Counted from the first letter of the stretch, positions 8,599 to 17,676 are shown. The stretch: DNA of 64,000 nucleotides from Methanocella_A sp049676595 (GCF_049676595.1 NZ_CP187259.1:434001-498000), one strand, 5' to 3'. Notes: generated from the letters alone by a model not told the origin. Program-made: numbers and translations.

Positions 8599-8672
8599 GG
8601 GCCCGTGGCTCAGTCAGGCAGAGCGGCGGACTCTTAATCCGCATGCCATGGGTTCAAATCCCATCGGGCCCG
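8599..8672 (+). tRNA. tRNA-Lys (anticodon CTT)
   Basis: Acceptor GGGCCCG (8599-8605) pairs with CGGGCCC (8665-8671). The D arm is GCTC/GAGC. The anticodon stem GCGGA/TCCGC encloses the loop CTCTTAA, giving anticodon CTT. The T arm ATGGG-TTCAAAT-CCCAT is complete and the discriminator is G. CCA follows in the DNA at 8673-8675. There is no intron. The rest of the 8389-8896 gap holds only promoter-like AT stretches, such as ctatatatgg near 8504. Confidence 0.95.
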
Positions 8673-8896
8673 CCAACTTATAATTTTATAGTATCATCGC
8701 AACTCTGAAAGAGCTGCGCTTCTAAAACTTTTAAAGCAGCGGAAGGCCGTTACTTAGTTAGTGTACCGTATCTGGCTTACACTTCGGTCCGTTCTACTCT
8801 GCCTCCAGTATGTCTTTAGATGAGCCTTTTTCCCGGATCGTTTACTGATTTCAAGTATGAAAACATATTTCGGACATTAATCGCTTACATTATTAT

Positions 8897-10408
8897 TTGT
8901 GGGTATTTGTGAGCACTGTCAACGCTGATCCTGAAAAAGGGCCAGGCGTACCTGCCTGGCTGTCTGATTCTGAAAGAAGCCTGATCATGGACAGCATCGA
9001 CGATCACGTCCTGTACCACGGTCTGGACATGAAAATCCTCTGGGCTAACCGCGCTGCGGAGCTTTCAGTTAACCGGGAGCCCGGCTCTCTCGTAGGCGAA
9101 GCCTGCTGGCAAGTCTGGCACCAGCGAGATACCCCGTGCCCTGGCTGTCCGGTTGTACAGGCCTTGCATACGGGAGAGGTACGCCGGGCCGAGATCACGA
9201 CGCCCGACGGCAGAGCGTGGCTGATCCGGGGCTACCCGATAAAAACCCCCGATGGTTTGATCAAAGGCGTGGTCGAGATCAACCAGGACATCACCGAGCG
9301 CAAGCGGGCAGAGGCGGCGCTGCGGGAGAGCGAGCATATGTTCCGGGTGCTGGCTGATACAGTCCCTGCTGCAATCTGTATCCTGCAGGACAGCCGGTTC
9401 AAGTACATCAACCCGGCCATGGAGGCGATCAGCGGGTACGCGGGGCCAAATCTTTCTTCTCTGTGTTTCACCGATCTGGTGCACCCCGATGTGATGGGGT
9501 ATGTCAAAGGGCAGTACTCTAACTGGAAGAACGGCATCAGCGATGAGAGCCGTTATGAGCTGAAGGGCATCGACGGCAGCGGCCAGATCCGCTGGGCCGA
9601 CGTCAGCCGGAAGACCATCAGCTACAAGGGCAAACCGGCGATCCTGCTGACGGGAGTCGACATCACCGACCACAAGAAATTCGATGAAGAGCTGTTAAAA
9701 GCCAAGGTTCAGGCCGAGCTGTACCTGGACCTGATGGGCCACGACATCAACAACATGCACCAGATCGCCCTCGGCTGCCTGGAGCTGGCCCGCACGTCAT
9801 ATCCCGATGCAGGGCCGAAGGAGCTCCTGGACAAGTCTATCGAAGTGCTGCAGCGAAGCACCCAGCTCATCAGGAACGTGCGGAAGCTACAGAAGCTGCA
9901 CAAAGGCGAACTGCAGGTCAGCGACGTGGACGTCCCTCAGGTGCTCGCCGAAGTGCAGAGTGAGTACAGAGCCGTCCCCGGCAGGACGGTCACGCTGAAC
10001 CTCAACGGCCACCAGCACTGCTACGCCCGGGCCAACGAGCTGCTGCACGACGTCTTCGCCAACCTCGTCGGCAACGCGGTCAAGTACGCCGGCGAAGGGG
10101 CAGAAATCGTCGTAGACCTCGATCGTATAGAGGAAAACGGAAAACAGTACTGCCGCGTAATCGTCGAGGACGACGGCCCGGGCATACCGGACGACGCCAA
10201 GGTCACGATCTTCTACCGCATGGGGAAAAGTGCAGTCCACGGCATGGGCCTCGGCCTGTATCTGGTGAAGTCGCTGGTAGACAGCTACGGCGGCAAGGTC
10301 TGGGTAGGGGACCGGGTGATGGGGGATCACACCAGAGGGGCCCGGTTCGTAGTCATGCTGCCGGCTGCCGAGAACGATCCCGGGACCCAACGCTGCTCCC
10401 GGCCATAG
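8897..10408 (+). CDS. PAS-PAS sensor histidine kinase, orphan, cytoplasmic
   Basis: 503 residues. GTG starts at 8897 and 8909 are both possible, and the TATA-like sequence just upstream slightly favours 8909. Two PAS domains lie at about 25-130 and 145-255, each ending in an ITERKRAE or ITDHKKFDEEL connector. The H-box is DLMGHDINNMHQ at about 277-288. The HATPase domain (about 375-495) has an N-box (HDVFANLVGNAVKYA), DDGPGIPD and MGLGLYLVKSL. No transmembrane helix or response regulator is nearby. The 3' end overlaps the convergent MGMT-like gene by 56 bp. It is closely related in its C-terminal half to the kinases at 43064 and 47145. Confidence 0.9.
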   Translation: MWVFVSTVNADPEKGPGVPAWLSDSERSLIMDSIDDHVLYHGLDMKILWANRAAELSVNREPGSLVGEACWQVWHQRDTPCPGCPVVQALHTGEVRRAEITTPDGRAWLIRGYPIKTPDGLIKGVVEINQDITERKRAEAALRESEHMFRVLADTVPAAICILQDSRFKYINPAMEAISGYAGPNLSSLCFTDLVHPDVMGYVKGQYSNWKNGISDESRYELKGIDGSGQIRWADVSRKTISYKGKPAILLTGVDITDHKKFDEELLKAKVQAELYLDLMGHDINNMHQIALGCLELARTSYPDAGPKELLDKSIEVLQRSTQLIRNVRKLQKLHKGELQVSDVDVPQVLAEVQSEYRAVPGRTVTLNLNGHQHCYARANELLHDVFANLVGNAVKYAGEGAEIVVDLDRIEENGKQYCRVIVEDDGPGIPDDAKVTIFYRMGKSAVHGMGLGLYLVKSLVDSYGGKVWVGDRVMGDHTRGARFVVMLPAAENDPGTQRCSRP

Positions 10409-10898
10409 CCCTTTTTTTAAGCTTCAGCTCAATCAGCTTCTCATCGTAGTCCTGTACTGCGAGCTTCTTGCCCTTCTGCACGACTATGTGGCCCTCTTTC
10501 TCCAGCATCTCCTTTTGCCCCTCGAGGCCTCCCGGGTACTTCTCGTTGATCACCCCGCCTTCCTTCAGCGTCCGCCAGTATGGCGTGACATCCTTCTCTC
10601 CTGCCTCTGCCGTCTCGGCAGCAGCCCTCGCCGCGATGCTCGCGAAGATGCCCGTGCACATCGGGCACCCGATTGTGGCGCCATGCTTCTTCGCCAGCGC
10701 CGACCGTATCCCGTTGATCGTTATCAGCCTGCCCTCGGGCACTTTCCTCATAATCTCGTCCACTTCCAGCGGAGCCGGAATTACCACTGTACCCCCGCCC
10801 CACTTCTTTACCATGCCATCCTCGATGGCCATCACCTTGGGGAGGTCTTTGCTGTCTTCCAGCTTCTCCCGCCACGACCTCTTCGCTTTTGCCGCCAT
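10353..10898 (-). CDS. MGMT-family (alkyltransferase-like DNA-binding fold) protein
   Basis: 181 residues from ATG 10898; a GTG three codons upstream is possible. The middle contains a run resembling the DNA-binding half of O6-alkylguanine transferases (VPEGRLITINGIRSALA, IGCPMCTGIFASIAARAA and PYWRTLKEGG). A true MGMT active site PCHR is not present; the GCPMC stretch has two cysteines but a different context. It may be an alkyltransferase-like protein that senses alkylated DNA, or a distant DNA-binding relative. The tail is Lys/Arg-rich. It converges on the histidine kinase and overlaps its 3' end. Confidence 0.6.
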   Translation of the reverse strand: MAAKAKRSWREKLEDSKDLPKVMAIEDGMVKKWGGGTVVIPAPLEVDEIMRKVPEGRLITINGIRSALAKKHGATIGCPMCTGIFASIAARAAAETAEAGEKDVTPYWRTLKEGGVINEKYPGGLEGQKEMLEKEGHIVVQKGKKLAVQDYDEKLIELKLKKRAMAGSSVGSRDRSRQPAA

Positions 10899-11035
10899 AT
10901 CTACCACTTACCACCAATCGACGCCCGGGCATATAAAGGTAAAGATAGCGCTTGGGCTGAAATTACTTTCAGGGCACGCTGGCGACAACGATAATAGCTG
11001 GAGGCGCTCGATTATACTGTAGAGGTATACCTGAG

Positions 11036-11716
11036 ATGGCCGGACAATACCACCTGGATATGGAGCAGTACAGCCTCGAGAAGTTTCGACGGCTGATCGA
11101 GTCGCAGGAACTATCGCCGGGCAGGCGTATCCTGAAAGAGAAGCTCCGGGAGCGTTTCTCGGTGCTGGAGTCCATGGGCGTTTCCAATCTCGGGACGCTG
11201 ATCGACAGGCTGAAAACTGCCGACCGGCTGAAGAAGTTCGCCGCAGAGTCCGGGTTGCCCGTCGACTACCTGACGGTGCTCTCCCGCCACGCCCGGAGCC
11301 TGACCTCGCTGCCGCTGTCGCTGAAGGACATCCCGGGCGTTGATCCGTCCCACGTTAACGAGCTGGCTGCGCTCGGAGTTAAAAATGCGAAGCAGCTCTT
11401 CGAGCGGTCGGTGACTCCTGCCGATCGGACGGCCCTTTCCTCGCAGGCGAACGTGCCTGAGAACGTATTACTGGAGCTCGTCCGCATGTCCGACATCGCC
11501 CGGGTCGGCTACGTGGGCCCGATCTTCGCCCGGCTGATGCTCGAGGCAGGGGTGGACAGCCTGAAAACGCTGGCCGCAAGTCAGCCCGAAGATCTCTACG
11601 CGAGGCTGGTGGCGGCGAACAGCCGGCTAAAGCTGACCAAGGGATCTTTTACTGTCCGGGACGTAGCCTACTGTGTCGAGGCCGCGAAGGAGCATGACGA
11701 GGTCATAGAATACTGA
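11036..11716 (+). CDS. DUF4332-like helix-hairpin-helix protein
   Basis: 226 residues starting at ATG 11036, with gaggtat about 9 nt upstream. Several short helical repeats of helix-hairpin-helix character can be seen: LESMGVSNLGTLIDRLKT, LKDIPGVDPSHVNELAALGV, ARVGYVGPIFARLMLEAGVD. This pattern matches DUF4332, a family related to the helix-hairpin-helix modules of DNA-binding proteins. No enzymatic motif is present. It is a stand-alone gene; its role is unknown, with nucleic-acid or protein binding the most plausible. Confidence 0.6.
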   Translation: MAGQYHLDMEQYSLEKFRRLIESQELSPGRRILKEKLRERFSVLESMGVSNLGTLIDRLKTADRLKKFAAESGLPVDYLTVLSRHARSLTSLPLSLKDIPGVDPSHVNELAALGVKNAKQLFERSVTPADRTALSSQANVPENVLLELVRMSDIARVGYVGPIFARLMLEAGVDSLKTLAASQPEDLYARLVAANSRLKLTKGSFTVRDVAYCVEAAKEHDEVIEY

Positions 11717-11739
11717 TTCCGGGCTTGCAGTACCCGGTA

Positions 11740-12354
11740 TCATAACATCTTCACCATCGTGCAGGTGCCAATTTTGCCCCAGCCCGGTATCAGTGGCCTT
11801 TTTCCCACGCACTCGAAGCCCAGGCGCTCGTAAAACTTCTTCGCCCGCGGGTTCTCGAAAGAGACGTCCAGCACCAGACTATTGCAGCCTTTCTCCCGGG
11901 CTATCCGGGTTATACCCTCTATGGCGAACGTCCCGATGCCGCCGCTCCTGCGATCGGGGTCTACCGCGAGGATACCGAGGTAAAAATCATCTGCCTCGAA
12001 GCGGTTCGTCAGAACCCTGTTCACGATCGGCAGGGCGGCCAGCAGCCTCAGCGTGCCCGTGATCGAGAGGCACCGGTATAATAAGCCAAATCCCGCCCCA
12101 TCTGCTTTCTCGTATTCGGAGCCGGTGTCGCCGATGGCGATGCCCACCACTTTGCCATCGTCGATCGCTACGTAGATGTGCTCGTAGCCGAACACGTTCC
12201 CACCAGCCCTGATCAGGCAGGCTATTCGCCTTGTAGCCGTCGCTTTCCCGCCGAACATCAGCGGCAGCAGGGTTTCGTCTGCGCCGTACGCCAGCTCAGC
12301 CGCCTTTTCGACGTCGTGCCGGCGCAGGTCCAGCTTTTCAAGCACGAGGCTCAT
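11740..12354 (-). CDS. GNAT family N-acetyltransferase
   Basis: 204 residues. The acetyl-CoA site is seen in LGILAVDPDRRSGGIGTFAI (about residues 125-144; motif A, RRSGGIG). Motif B follows in LVLDVSFENPRAKKFYERLGF (about 163-183), which is the usual end of a GNAT domain. The N-terminus carries an extra hydrophobic stretch (YRCLSITGTLRLLAALPIV). The acceptor cannot be deduced. It is convergent with the HhH gene, 23 bp away. Confidence 0.85.
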   Translation of the reverse strand: MSLVLEKLDLRRHDVEKAAELAYGADETLLPLMFGGKATATRRIACLIRAGGNVFGYEHIYVAIDDGKVVGIAIGDTGSEYEKADGAGFGLLYRCLSITGTLRLLAALPIVNRVLTNRFEADDFYLGILAVDPDRRSGGIGTFAIEGITRIAREKGCNSLVLDVSFENPRAKKFYERLGFECVGKRPLIPGWGKIGTCTMVKML

Positions 12355-12421
12355 ATGAAGTCAATATCTATGGACAGAATTATAATTGCTCCTCTAGAGT
12401 ATCCTGCCATCGGAAAATGCC

Positions 12422-12846
12422 GGAGGTCCGGGAGGTACCTGGAGGTCAGAGAGACTTTTCAAGCTGGGAGGTCAGGGAGGTTCGGAGTTTTGGGAGAAGG
12501 TTGCTAGAGGCACTAGAGGTTAGAGAGGATTTTTTTGATAATCACATTCGACCTTTCTGGGGCTGTCAGGTAACGTTTACACGAAGTACTCAAAGTACGC
12601 TAAGTACGCGAAGTTAAACTATACGATCGGATTACAGTCAGCCCTTTTATCGAACTTCGCGTACTTCGTGTACCTCGCGTACTTCGTGTAAATGGTACGG
12701 GCGCTCATAAGAAAAGTGCAGAATAATACCCCGTTATCCTCTCTGACCTTTCCACACTCCCAAACCTCCTCTCCGACCTCTGACCCTCCCTGACCTCCCA
12801 GCTTGAAAATCCTCCCCCGCCTCCCGGGAACTCCCCGACCTCCGAG
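12422..12846. repeat. Intergenic hairpin element, GGAGGTC family, outer part of a nested pair
   Basis: The left arm starting at 12422 is made of ggaggtccg/ggaggtacc/ggaggtcag words; the right arm, ending near 12846, is the inverse. A 22-bp stretch near 12463-12484 (starting TCAAGCTGGGAGG) is matched exactly in inverted orientation near 12785-12806. The same 22-bp stretch recurs at about 56845, in the related element at 56811-57066. The loop of this copy carries another complete element (12576-12692). Confidence 0.8.
12576..12692. repeat. Hairpin element of GTACTTCG words nested in the loop of another element
   Basis: The left arm, 12576-12615, contains 9-bp words (aagtactca, aagtacgct, aagtacgcg). 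The right arm, 12653-12692, holds the inverse, with TTTACACGAAGTA (12576-12588) exactly complementary to 12680-12692. The loop is about 37 nt. It lies in the middle of the GGAGGTC element that spans 12422-12846. Confidence 0.8.
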
Positions 12847-12893
12847 GGCTTTCCGTGATATTTCCAAGGAAAAAGTATCATAGCAAGTCTCGG

Positions 12894-14207
12894 TCAGCTC
12901 AGCTCTTTCAGCGCCTTGACCAGATCTGTCACTGCCTTCTCTCGCTGTGCCAGCGCCTCCAGTGCAGTCTCCCGCTGTACCGGGTCCTTGAAGTAGTTCT
13001 TCGCGTTCTCCGCGGACGACTGGATATACTTCTCCAGCTTCACCGCCCGGGAGATGATCACCGGAAACTTGGTCTTGATCGCTCCAGCCTTCGCTGCATC
13101 CGAAGTTCGGGCCAGCTCTTCGAGATCTGCAATCAGGTCTGCGGCGGTCTTCTGCCAGTCCTTAATGCTCATCCCGTTTCGCCGGCCGAAGTCGTTCTTC
13201 ACCCACGTCCGCTTGAACAGGTCAAGCTCTTCCGTCTCCTTGTTGATCGCCTCGATGACATTTTGCATGCCTTTGCTAAGCTCGACAGCCCCCGCCGGGG
13301 TCATCTTCGCCTCGGCAACAGCGGCAGCCACCGAGGGCTTTTCCTTCTCCTTCTCTTTCGCCGGAGCCGTCTCGCCAGGGACATGCATGCCGCCCGCGTT
13401 GATCAGGCCCGCCCGCATCAGCGGCAGGAACGCGTCGGCGCCCTGGCCATGGTACTCCTTCGCGTGAACGATGGCGTAGGCGAAGCCCGCGGCGCAGTCC
13501 TCCGCGGGCATCAGCCCCTCGTACCCGGGGTTGACGCCCATGTGGGTGAACTGCTCGAACGTCATGCCCAGCCTCGGCGCTACCTGGGGAATGTGGGAGT
13601 TGGCACCGGGGGTATCGACCATGCCCGGGGCAAAGGTGAATACAGACACTCCCGAATTCTCGCCCAGCTCTGCGACGAGGGACGTGGTCATGGACTGTAG
13701 CGCGGCTTTTGAGGCGGCGTACGGCGCCAGGTAAGGCATCCCCTCGGCTGAGAGGACGTTGACGAGGACGCCTCCCTTCCTCTGCAGCATCCCGGGCAGG
13801 AACGCCTTGATCAGGCGCAGCGGCCCGATCGTGTTCACTGCGTAAGCCCTTTCCCACGCGATGACCGGCTGCTCCAGCACCGAGCCCGTGTACTCGACGG
13901 CGGCGTTGTTGATCACGACGTCGACCTTGCCGAACTCCTTCACGGCCTTGTCCGCCAGCGCCTTGACGCTGCCATCGTCCGAAACGTCGATCCTGACGAA
14001 CAGGGCGGACCCGCCCTCGGACTTGATCTGCGCCTCGACTTTGGCGCCGTAGTCCTTGATCTCCGCGATCACCACCGAGGCCCCCAGCCTCGACATAGCG
14101 AGCGCGAGCTCTTTGCCGATGCCCTGGCCGGCCCCGGTTATGAGCACCACTTTCCCCTTCATGTCCTCGGACGACAATCCCAGCTTCTGCAATTTTTCAG
14201 TCAACAT
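12894..14207 (-). CDS. Short-chain dehydrogenase/reductase with a C-terminal helical extension
   Basis: 437 residues, about 180 longer than a usual SDR. Residues 18-270 are a classical SDR: cofactor loop TGAGQGIGKEL (24-34), NNAA (100-103), catalytic Ser153, Tyr163 and Lys167 (SAEGMPYLAPYAASKAA). After a Lys/Glu/Ala-rich linker (about 280-300) comes a predicted helical domain of about 140 residues (LSKGMQNVIEAINKETEELD; EALAQREKAVTDLVKALKEL) that I do not recognise. It probably reduces or oxidises a keto/hydroxyl group with NAD(P)H. It is alone and divergent from the F420 oxidoreductase. Confidence 0.85.
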   Translation of the reverse strand: MLTEKLQKLGLSSEDMKGKVVLITGAGQGIGKELALAMSRLGASVVIAEIKDYGAKVEAQIKSEGGSALFVRIDVSDDGSVKALADKAVKEFGKVDVVINNAAVEYTGSVLEQPVIAWERAYAVNTIGPLRLIKAFLPGMLQRKGGVLVNVLSAEGMPYLAPYAASKAALQSMTTSLVAELGENSGVSVFTFAPGMVDTPGANSHIPQVAPRLGMTFEQFTHMGVNPGYEGLMPAEDCAAGFAYAIVHAKEYHGQGADAFLPLMRAGLINAGGMHVPGETAPAKEKEKEKPSVAAAVAEAKMTPAGAVELSKGMQNVIEAINKETEELDLFKRTWVKNDFGRRNGMSIKDWQKTAADLIADLEELARTSDAAKAGAIKTKFPVIISRAVKLEKYIQSSAENAKNYFKDPVQRETALEALAQREKAVTDLVKALKELS

Positions 14208-14369
14208 GCCACCAGCCCTCTTACATATTCCGAATAAATAAACAAGTCGCAGGCGTTATTAATAGTTAACCGACGTGCAGTGATATCGTGACGCATATTT
14301 CGTCCGTATCGTTTTTCCTCCCGCACCCGGACACTCTAATATTACACGTCATGCGGGAGATGATTCAAG

Positions 14370-15386
14370 ATGGTGATGCTGGGATGGAAAGCAGGCCCTG
14401 AGCAGTACGATCCGGTCGAGCTGCTCAGCCAGGCGGTAGCAGCGGAGAAGGCGGGTTTCGAGAGCATCAACATGTCTGATCACTTTCACCCGTGGGACGA
14501 GGCGGGCCAGGCGTGCTACACCTGGTCGTGGCTGGGCGCTGCGGCGGCGAGGCTGAACGGCATCGAGGTCGGCACGGGAGTCACCTGTCCTATCCTGCGG
14601 TACAATCCCTCCATCATCGCGCAGGCGGCGGCCACCATCGAGCGGCTGAACAAGGGCAACGTATACCTGGGCGTGGGCACCGGCGAGGCGCTGAACGAGT
14701 ACCCGGTCACCGGCGTGTGGCCCGACTACCGGATGCGGCAGGACATGATGCGGGAGTCCATAGAGCTTATGCGGGCGCTGTGGACCAGCGACACGATCAC
14801 GTTCGACGGGGAGTACTACACGGCGAAAAAAGCTAAGCTGTATACCGCCCCGGAACGGCCCATCCCGATCTACGTATCGTCCCTCGTGCCGGAGAGCGCC
14901 TTCTTCGCCGGCTACTACGGCGACGGCCTGATCACCGGAGCAAACCCGCCGGAGGTCATGCACCAGATCCTGAAGAACTTCGAAGAAGGCGCCAGAGAGT
15001 CGGGCAAAGACCCCTGGCAGATGCCGAAACAGGTGGAATTTTTCGTCGCCTGGACCGACGACGAGGACGCTGCCATCGACGCCTACAAGCAGTACTGGGC
15101 AGGGACCATGGTCTTCGCCATGTACACCCAGAACCTGTACACCCCGGCCATGTCCGCAGCCAACGGTGCGATCGCCGGCAGGGACACCATCCGGAGCCAC
15201 ATGTGCATCTCGAAGGATCCCGAAGAGCACGCCCGGTACGCCCAGCGGTTCATCGATGCAGGCTTCAACCGGCTCAGCTTCCACTCTCCGGGTCCCGACC
15301 AGTACGAGTTCATCGACGGGTACGGGCGGGAAGTGCTGCCGCTGGTAAGGGAAAGAAACAAGCCCCGGGCAGAGGCAGTAGCGTAG
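14370..15386 (+). CDS. F420-dependent luciferase-like (LLM class) oxidoreductase
   Basis: 338 residues in the F420-dependent glucose-6-phosphate dehydrogenase/alcohol dehydrogenase (Adf/FGD-like) group of TIM-barrel LLM enzymes. Recognisable pieces are SDHFHPW (about 36-42), GVTCPILRYNPSIIAQAAAT (about 71-90), NVYLGVGTGEALNEYP (about 98-113) and IYVSSLVPESA. These line the F420 pocket in the family. It would transfer hydride between an alcohol or sugar and coenzyme F420, the methanogen deazaflavin. The exact substrate is unknown. It is monocistronic. Confidence 0.85.
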   Translation: MVMLGWKAGPEQYDPVELLSQAVAAEKAGFESINMSDHFHPWDEAGQACYTWSWLGAAAARLNGIEVGTGVTCPILRYNPSIIAQAAATIERLNKGNVYLGVGTGEALNEYPVTGVWPDYRMRQDMMRESIELMRALWTSDTITFDGEYYTAKKAKLYTAPERPIPIYVSSLVPESAFFAGYYGDGLITGANPPEVMHQILKNFEEGARESGKDPWQMPKQVEFFVAWTDDEDAAIDAYKQYWAGTMVFAMYTQNLYTPAMSAANGAIAGRDTIRSHMCISKDPEEHARYAQRFIDAGFNRLSFHSPGPDQYEFIDGYGREVLPLVRERNKPRAEAVA

Positions 15387-15484
15387 AAGCGCTCGGTGTC
15401 AGCATGGCAGGCTCCCTGCCCGGTTCCCTCATGCGGTGCCACCTATCGGCCCAGTCTTTAATATCTGGTGAGACCAATACTTGC

Positions 15485-15697
15485 ATGGTGAGGTATGTGG
15501 CTAACCGGAAGATTGTCCTCCTGGGCATCGTTATCGCAGCCGTGGCGGCAGTGATCTGGCTCCTCTACTACGCGTTGATCTTCATAGTTCCCCCGATGGC
15601 AGGGGGCATCTTCGCGTGGAGCCCGAACGAGTCGCTGCTCATCATCTTCCTCATCGGCCTGGCAGTAGCCGCTGCGGGTTACTTTCTGCCAGGGTAA
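15485..15697 (+). CDS. Small two-helix membrane protein
   Basis: 70 residues from ATG 15485. Two hydrophobic segments fill most of the chain (IVLLGIVIAAVAAVIWLLYY, then LLIIFLIGLAVAAAGYFL) with a short Pro/Gly loop between. A TATA-like tttaatatc lies about 26 bp upstream, so the message would be leaderless; the frame remains open further upstream but that part lies in the promoter. The function is unknown. It follows the F420 oxidoreductase by about 100 bp. Confidence 0.6.
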   Translation: MVRYVANRKIVLLGIVIAAVAAVIWLLYYALIFIVPPMAGGIFAWSPNESLLIIFLIGLAVAAAGYFLPG

Positions 15698-15743
15698 AAT
15701 GTGAGTATAGTCACTTCTGAAGCTTTTCGGATAGTCTGGAATG

Positions 15744-15861
15744 GTTAACACGACGGCCACAACGTACACGACGGACACGAAGTTACCCGAAAATTGTCAG
15801 GGTTATCAGCCTTTTAAGAAAACGTTGTGTACGTCGTGGCCGTCGTGTACGTAGTGTTAAC
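15744..15861. repeat. Hairpin element of CACGACGG words
   Basis: GTTAACAC at 15744-15751 begins the left arm, made of 9-bp words (cacgacggc, cacaacgta, cacgacgga). The inverse right arm runs to GTGTTAAC at 15854-15861. The loop is about 45 nt. It sits between two convergent genes and has the same architecture as the other hairpin elements, with its own word. Confidence 0.75.
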
Positions 15862-15885
15862 AGATCCCTGGCGACCGGACTGGCA

Positions 15886-16134
15886 TCATTCAGCGTAGTA
15901 TAATATCTTGTAGCCCTGGCTGATGTACACGGCTACGTCTTTCCACGCCTCTTGCGTGTCGGGGTAAATCTTGATAATCTCGGCCGGGCTCATGGCCTGG
16001 CCGGCGCCGGGGCGGGACAGGACTGCCCGCCAGGTGCCGTCCTCCCGCTCGAACTCCAGCTTCTCCACTCTGTTTCTGACCGATCGCCTGAGTACGACTT
16101 CCTTTGCCGCCATGCTATCCGCTCTCTCGATCAT
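15886..16134 (-). CDS. Small conserved-looking protein of unknown function
   Basis: 82 residues from ATG 16134, or 75 from ATG 16113 (MAAKEVV), the latter preceded by GAGAG. It appears to be a small alpha/beta protein (VVLRRSVRNRVEKLEFERED, then EIIKIYPDTQEAWKDVAVYI). No membrane segment or metal motif is present. I do not recognise a family. Its codon use resembles that of its neighbours, which supports its being real. It lies 42 bp downstream of the histidine kinase gene on the same strand and could share its transcript. Confidence 0.5.
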   Translation of the reverse strand: MIERADSMAAKEVVLRRSVRNRVEKLEFEREDGTWRAVLSRPGAGQAMSPAEIIKIYPDTQEAWKDVAVYISQGYKILYYAE

Positions 16135-16176
16135 AGTAATAGTGAGCCGGCCGCATAATACCTCGCCGCCGTTTGG

Positions 16177-17676
16177 TTAGCTGAACCTGATCTCGAACCT
16201 GCTGCCCCTGGCCCTGTACAAGACCAGTTCCCCGTCGAGCTGTCCGACCAGGGCATTCACCAGCTGGAGCCCCATGGTGGGCGTGTTCGTGGTATCTATT
16301 CCCGGGGGCAGCCCGGGCCCGTCGTCCGAAACTACGAGGAGTATCCCGTTTTCCTCCTTTCGCATGCTGATCTCCAGGATTCCCTGCCTGCCGTCAGGGA
16401 AAGCGTACTTGAACGCGTTGGACACCAGCTCGTTGACGATGAGGCCGCAGGGTATGGCTCGATCGATGTCCAGCATGATGTTCTGTACGTCGATCTGTAC
16501 TTCGGCGGCCGGGGGCTGGTACGACGACTTCAGGTAGCTGGTCAGGTTCCGCAGGTACTCCCCGAAGTCTACCCGGGCGATGTCCCTGGCCCTGTACAGC
16601 CTTTCGTGGATCATGGCCATCGATCTGATGCGGTCCTGGCTTTCCCTGAACGCCGCGGCGACATTCTCAGGAATGGTGACTCCTGACTGGAGGCTGATGA
16701 GGCTGGAGACGATCTGGAGGTTGTTCTTCACCCGGTGGTGGATCTCTTTTAAAAGCACCTCTTTCTCTGCCAGGGACATCTTCAGCTGGTCTTCGGACTG
16801 CTTGCGCTGCAGCAGCCTCCACATACCCTCCATGAGCAGGACCAGCTCTCTGACGTCCCGGATGTCGTAGGGCTCGGGCTTGTTGCCCACCCCGGCGACG
16901 ACTACTATGCGCCCGTCATCCATGATCGGCACGTTCATGTGCCTGTCTATCCGGACGTGACCGGCGGGCAGGCCTTTCTTATGCGGGCCGGGGGCGTGGT
17001 AGTCGTTGGTGATCACAGGCCTGCGCTGCCTGACCGCCTCGCCCCAGAGGCCCGTGCTTTTCAGAGGGTACTCGATGGTCCGGTTGGTGATCCTGCAATC
17101 CTCCATTCCCTGGACCGACCACGCGTGCATGGTCAGCTTTTCCTGCTCTTCGTCGTAGAAGGCGAGGTAGCCGATCCTGCTCCCGGTGAGCCTGACCGCC
17201 TCCTCGAGCGCGAAGTCGCAGATCCGGTTGATCGACTCGCCGGTCATCTGGTTGAGCCTGAGCAGCGCCTCCAGCCGGGACTCCTCCAGCCTCAGCGCAT
17301 CCTCGATCTTCCTGTGCCGGCTCATGTTCCTGACCGTAACAACTATGATCTGTTCCTCGTTCAGGCTTTTCACGTGGAAGGACACTTCGGCGTGAAATAT
17401 GAACCCGTCCGTAGCCCTGCATATCGTGGTGTCGAAGCTCAGCGGCCCGCTGCCCTTTACCGCCTGCGAAAAAAAGCGCCTCCACTGGGCCGAGTTTTCA
17501 GGTCCTGTCAGGCTCTCCAGCTTCATATCTCCGGCCGGCTCTCCCGCTGTCCCGCACATCTGTCGCAGGGTCACATTCGTGTGGATGACCGACCCGTCGA
17601 GGCTCACCAGGGCGATACCGTCAGGTACGCCGTCGAGAATCTCGAGATCGATTAGTCTACTTTTTAAACCTTGCAC
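16177..17676 (-). CDS. PAS-GAF sensor histidine kinase of the HisKA_2 type
   Basis: 499 residues with a GTG start at 17676. PAS lies at about 8-130 (GVPDGIALVSLDGSVIHTN), followed by a GAF-like domain at about 150-290 (LEEAVRLTGSRIGYLAFYDE). The dimerisation/phosphoacceptor domain is HisKA_2, with LLKEIHHRVKNNLQIVSSLI at about 310-330. The HATPase has NELVSNAFKYAF and VSDDGPGLPPGID. It is a different kinase class from the others in the window. It is soluble and has no response regulator nearby. The 245-bp gap to padR carries divergent promoters. Confidence 0.9.
   Translation of the reverse strand: MQGLKSRLIDLEILDGVPDGIALVSLDGSVIHTNVTLRQMCGTAGEPAGDMKLESLTGPENSAQWRRFFSQAVKGSGPLSFDTTICRATDGFIFHAEVSFHVKSLNEEQIIVVTVRNMSRHRKIEDALRLEESRLEALLRLNQMTGESINRICDFALEEAVRLTGSRIGYLAFYDEEQEKLTMHAWSVQGMEDCRITNRTIEYPLKSTGLWGEAVRQRRPVITNDYHAPGPHKKGLPAGHVRIDRHMNVPIMDDGRIVVVAGVGNKPEPYDIRDVRELVLLMEGMWRLLQRKQSEDQLKMSLAEKEVLLKEIHHRVKNNLQIVSSLISLQSGVTIPENVAAAFRESQDRIRSMAMIHERLYRARDIARVDFGEYLRNLTSYLKSSYQPPAAEVQIDVQNIMLDIDRAIPCGLIVNELVSNAFKYAFPDGRQGILEISMRKEENGILLVVSDDGPGLPPGIDTTNTPTMGLQLVNALVGQLDGELVLYRARGSRFEIRFS

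Noticed and set aside
12410..12870. Possible small genes inside the 12.4-12.9 kb gap
   Set aside because: Open frames there are translations of the inverted word repeats (EVREVPGG-like), present on both strands.
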